Source of the DNA: Mactra quadrangularis
Lineage: Eukaryota > Mollusca > Bivalvia > Venerida > Mactridae
Direction: 5' to 3'
NCBI GenBank assembly: GCA_025267735.1
Contig: CM046307.1
Location: 1,364,001 to 1,428,000 of the forward strand
Length of the DNA stretch: 64,000 nt
A program made the translations under genes and the position numbers. Positions 61,781 to 64,000 of the stretch are shown here, piece after piece. The notes under the pieces are model-generated. The model saw only the letters and a list, made by a program, of their open reading frames with translations. It did no database searches and had not been told where the DNA came from. Position 1 is the first letter of the stretch. Each line of letters opens with the position of its first letter.

Positions 61781-64000
61781 ATTCATATTTACGTATATGC
61801 AGTGAAGCAATCTTTATGTAACTCTGATAGTTTTGATTATGGTATAACATTGCATGCATTTGCATTAATTATATAAAGTCCAGAATTTTCCAGATCTTAG
61901 AAGTCTAATTAAGTCAACTAAATATTATCAATTAATTACATTTATTTTATATGTTTATCTTATATGTAATTAATTTCACTGTTTTTGGCACATCAAGTCA
62001 AATTTATTCTAAGTATATTTGTTTATAGACAACAAGTGCACGCGCACTGGTTCCTACACCTCTTGAAAGACACTGAGATACTCTGCCTCGTGCAGAATTC
62101 AATAGCCTTCCTTCAGAGAGCGAATCGACAAGGGGATTAGTCGCTTAAACAGATGAAACCTGGTTGTAGTCGTACACCGCAAAACAAAGCTACAATCGGC
62201 AATGTGGAAGCGAAGTAAACACTGTGATAAAGCGCAACGTCAAAGACGTTATCAGAGTCGTTTTACCTTGCTCCGAGACTTTAAACATATACATGTACTC
62301 ACTTAAATTACTATATTGTCATTGTTTGATAATATTTTTCGGTACGGTTTTTCAGTATTCTGTTGCAGATGAACTCCAAAACCTTTCATATGCATTTTTA
62401 TTTATTATGTCTAACAATGCTAATTAAAGGTGTATACAATCCTGTTTATTTTTTATCAGCCCTCGTAAGCAATTACCCATACAAAAATTAGTTGTTTTAC
62501 ATGTTTTCATGGGAAAGCAGCCATTCCTTTCACGAGCTGCGAATCATAAGTATTGTTTATACGCTTTTAGTTGCATGGAAAACATAAATCGACCTTTAAT
62601 CCATTTAAATGTATCAGAAATATGATTATTATGTTGAACACAATGTTTTACAAGTAGCTTCAGGTAAAGTAATTTCTATCTTATTGTTTCTTATTTAGAT
62701 AAATGCAGCTAGGGAGTTGTTGTGTTGTATCTTGCAAAAATCATTTACCATTTAGTCACAGTTTTCATTATTATGCATGTATATAAGTTTGTGTAATAAA
62801 TTGAAAATTTCTATATCAAGCTTCTCAGTGGCAATATGACTGTAAAATATTTGATTGGCACAAAAACGCGTTATTTATTTTCTCATCAAATAAAGTATTG
62901 CCTTGTTGCGCCTTGGAATTCAAATTTATTTAAATCAAGGAGACAGATTGAAGGTCATTACAAAAATATAGCTTGTTATGGAAAGGACTATCAAATTTAG
63001 GATGAGAAAACAACTAAAATATTCAAGAAAGCCAAAACAAATAATACCACCACAGTGTCCTTATACAGATAATAATGTCCGTTTTTAAAGAAATGGAATA
63101 TATTTTATTGGGTTTAACCATCGTCGTGGTCAATATCTAGCGTTCTAGCATTTGCACCACGAAGGCATTTGTCATAGTTCTGATAAAAGTATATTACAGT
63201 GAGTAGTAAGAGCAAAAGTATAGTTAAAATGTTATTTAAACGCACCAACATCATAAAACCTTTGAACTTGTCATAGAATCATCCACTGAAATAACTTCGG
63301 TTGTCAGCGACCCTAAATATTATTAGTCTTACGTAAGTCTTTATGACATAAATTCGATGTGACATTCTAACACTTATCCAGACGTTTCATATATTTTTCA
63401 TTGTATATCATGTACTTTTTGTATAATTTATTCATAAGCCATCAATCATCAGATGTAAGATTTGGCAACACACTATCAACAATTCTCTGCGAGTTATCAC
63501 TGTATACGTGACATACGAATTATATTAAAGCCTAACAAAACCACTAGACCATTCGATTTATATAACTCGTTCATTTAATATACTTTAGTCTTACATAATC
63601 TAGAACAATACTTGCAATACGAGAACAAACTATGCAAAAAAAACCATATATATTTATTGAATACATGATAGTGTTGCAGTAATGCTGTGGCCTCTGACTA
63701 TACGTTTATATGCAGATATAATGTGACATTCATTTTTTTCATAATAAGATTCCCATTTTCGTCGACGTAAAATATGCGTGCATAGACTGGCAAAGAATAC
63801 CACAAGAATGAAAATTACAAGTTATATCAACATTTGATATCATAATAGTGTTACTTGCGATAGATTTAGTCCATATTTGTTTTACATGTTTTTGTCTACT
63901 AACATAAATTTTAAACTGAAATCTTTGCAAGTTAGTAGATCCTAATTAAGGAACCACTATATCAGTGGAATCATGGAGCATATTGTGCTTTTGTGTATGT
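61781..64000. other. A+T-rich DNA, no supported gene
   Basis: No convincing coding, repeat or RNA signal seen. Confidence 0.5.

Noticed and set aside
1..64000. CRISPR arrays, bacterial operons, ribosome binding sites or rho-independent terminators
   Set aside because: SINEs, microsatellites, absence of long frames and splice-like signals all indicate nuclear animal DNA; no regularly spaced repeat-spacer structure was seen.

Overview
This is a strongly A+T-rich metazoan window. No complete protein gene, rRNA gene or functional tRNA gene can be supported in it. The longest open frame is about 120 codons, and every frame is short and interrupted. Several short SINE copies end in a 3' tail of the type ACGGCGTTAAACCCAA followed by AAAC-rich runs. 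That tail, with a (GGCGTY)n-bearing terminal-inverted-repeat element, is typical of bivalve mollusc genomes as I know them. I therefore read this as intergenic or intronic DNA of a marine bivalve; that taxonomic call is an inference.

Layout. Bases 1-8,000 are mostly featureless. They hold a SINE tail (2.8 kb), a 48-bp inverted repeat (2.9-3.2 kb), an inverted fragment of the large repeat described next (4.3-5.1 kb), a small fragment of the same repeat in direct orientation (7.26-7.47 kb) and another SINE tail (7.9 kb). From about 8,000 to 46,590 the window is a tandem array of three diverged copies of a segment of roughly 12 kb: unit A 8,000-22,830, unit B 22,831-34,900 and unit C 34,901-46,590 (cut short on the right). 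A worn partial copy (unit D) lies at about 59.6-61.8 kb. The units differ by SINE insertions, deletions with odd palindromic fill-ins, a 1.5-kb DNA element in A, and an apparent recombination junction in A near 14.64 kb.

Each unit carries the same short protein-like segments at matching positions: a Cys/Trp-rich C-terminal segment on the plus strand (10.9, 24.5, 36.2 kb), and minus-strand segments with membrane-like stretches or splice-like ends (13.6/26.8/38.3 kb, 11.7/37.0 kb, 22.1/34.2 kb, 16.1/28.3/40.8 kb). Most are broken by stops or frameshifts. The simplest reading is remnants of a duplicated multi-exon gene or gene pair; I cannot name the family. Two short non-coding blocks, one around a perfect TGACGTCA, are conserved in all three units.

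Right of the array, 46.6-64 kb holds a 36-bp minisatellite that is open on the minus strand (48.8-49.0 kb), a 2.87-kb non-autonomous DNA transposon with long terminal inverted repeats (50.59-53.46 kb), and a possible solo LTR or small transcription unit at 54.69-56.41 kb. The last has an array of heat-shock-element-like sites next to a TATA box. The rest is featureless A+T-rich DNA with a 36-bp tandem repeat near 61.3 kb.
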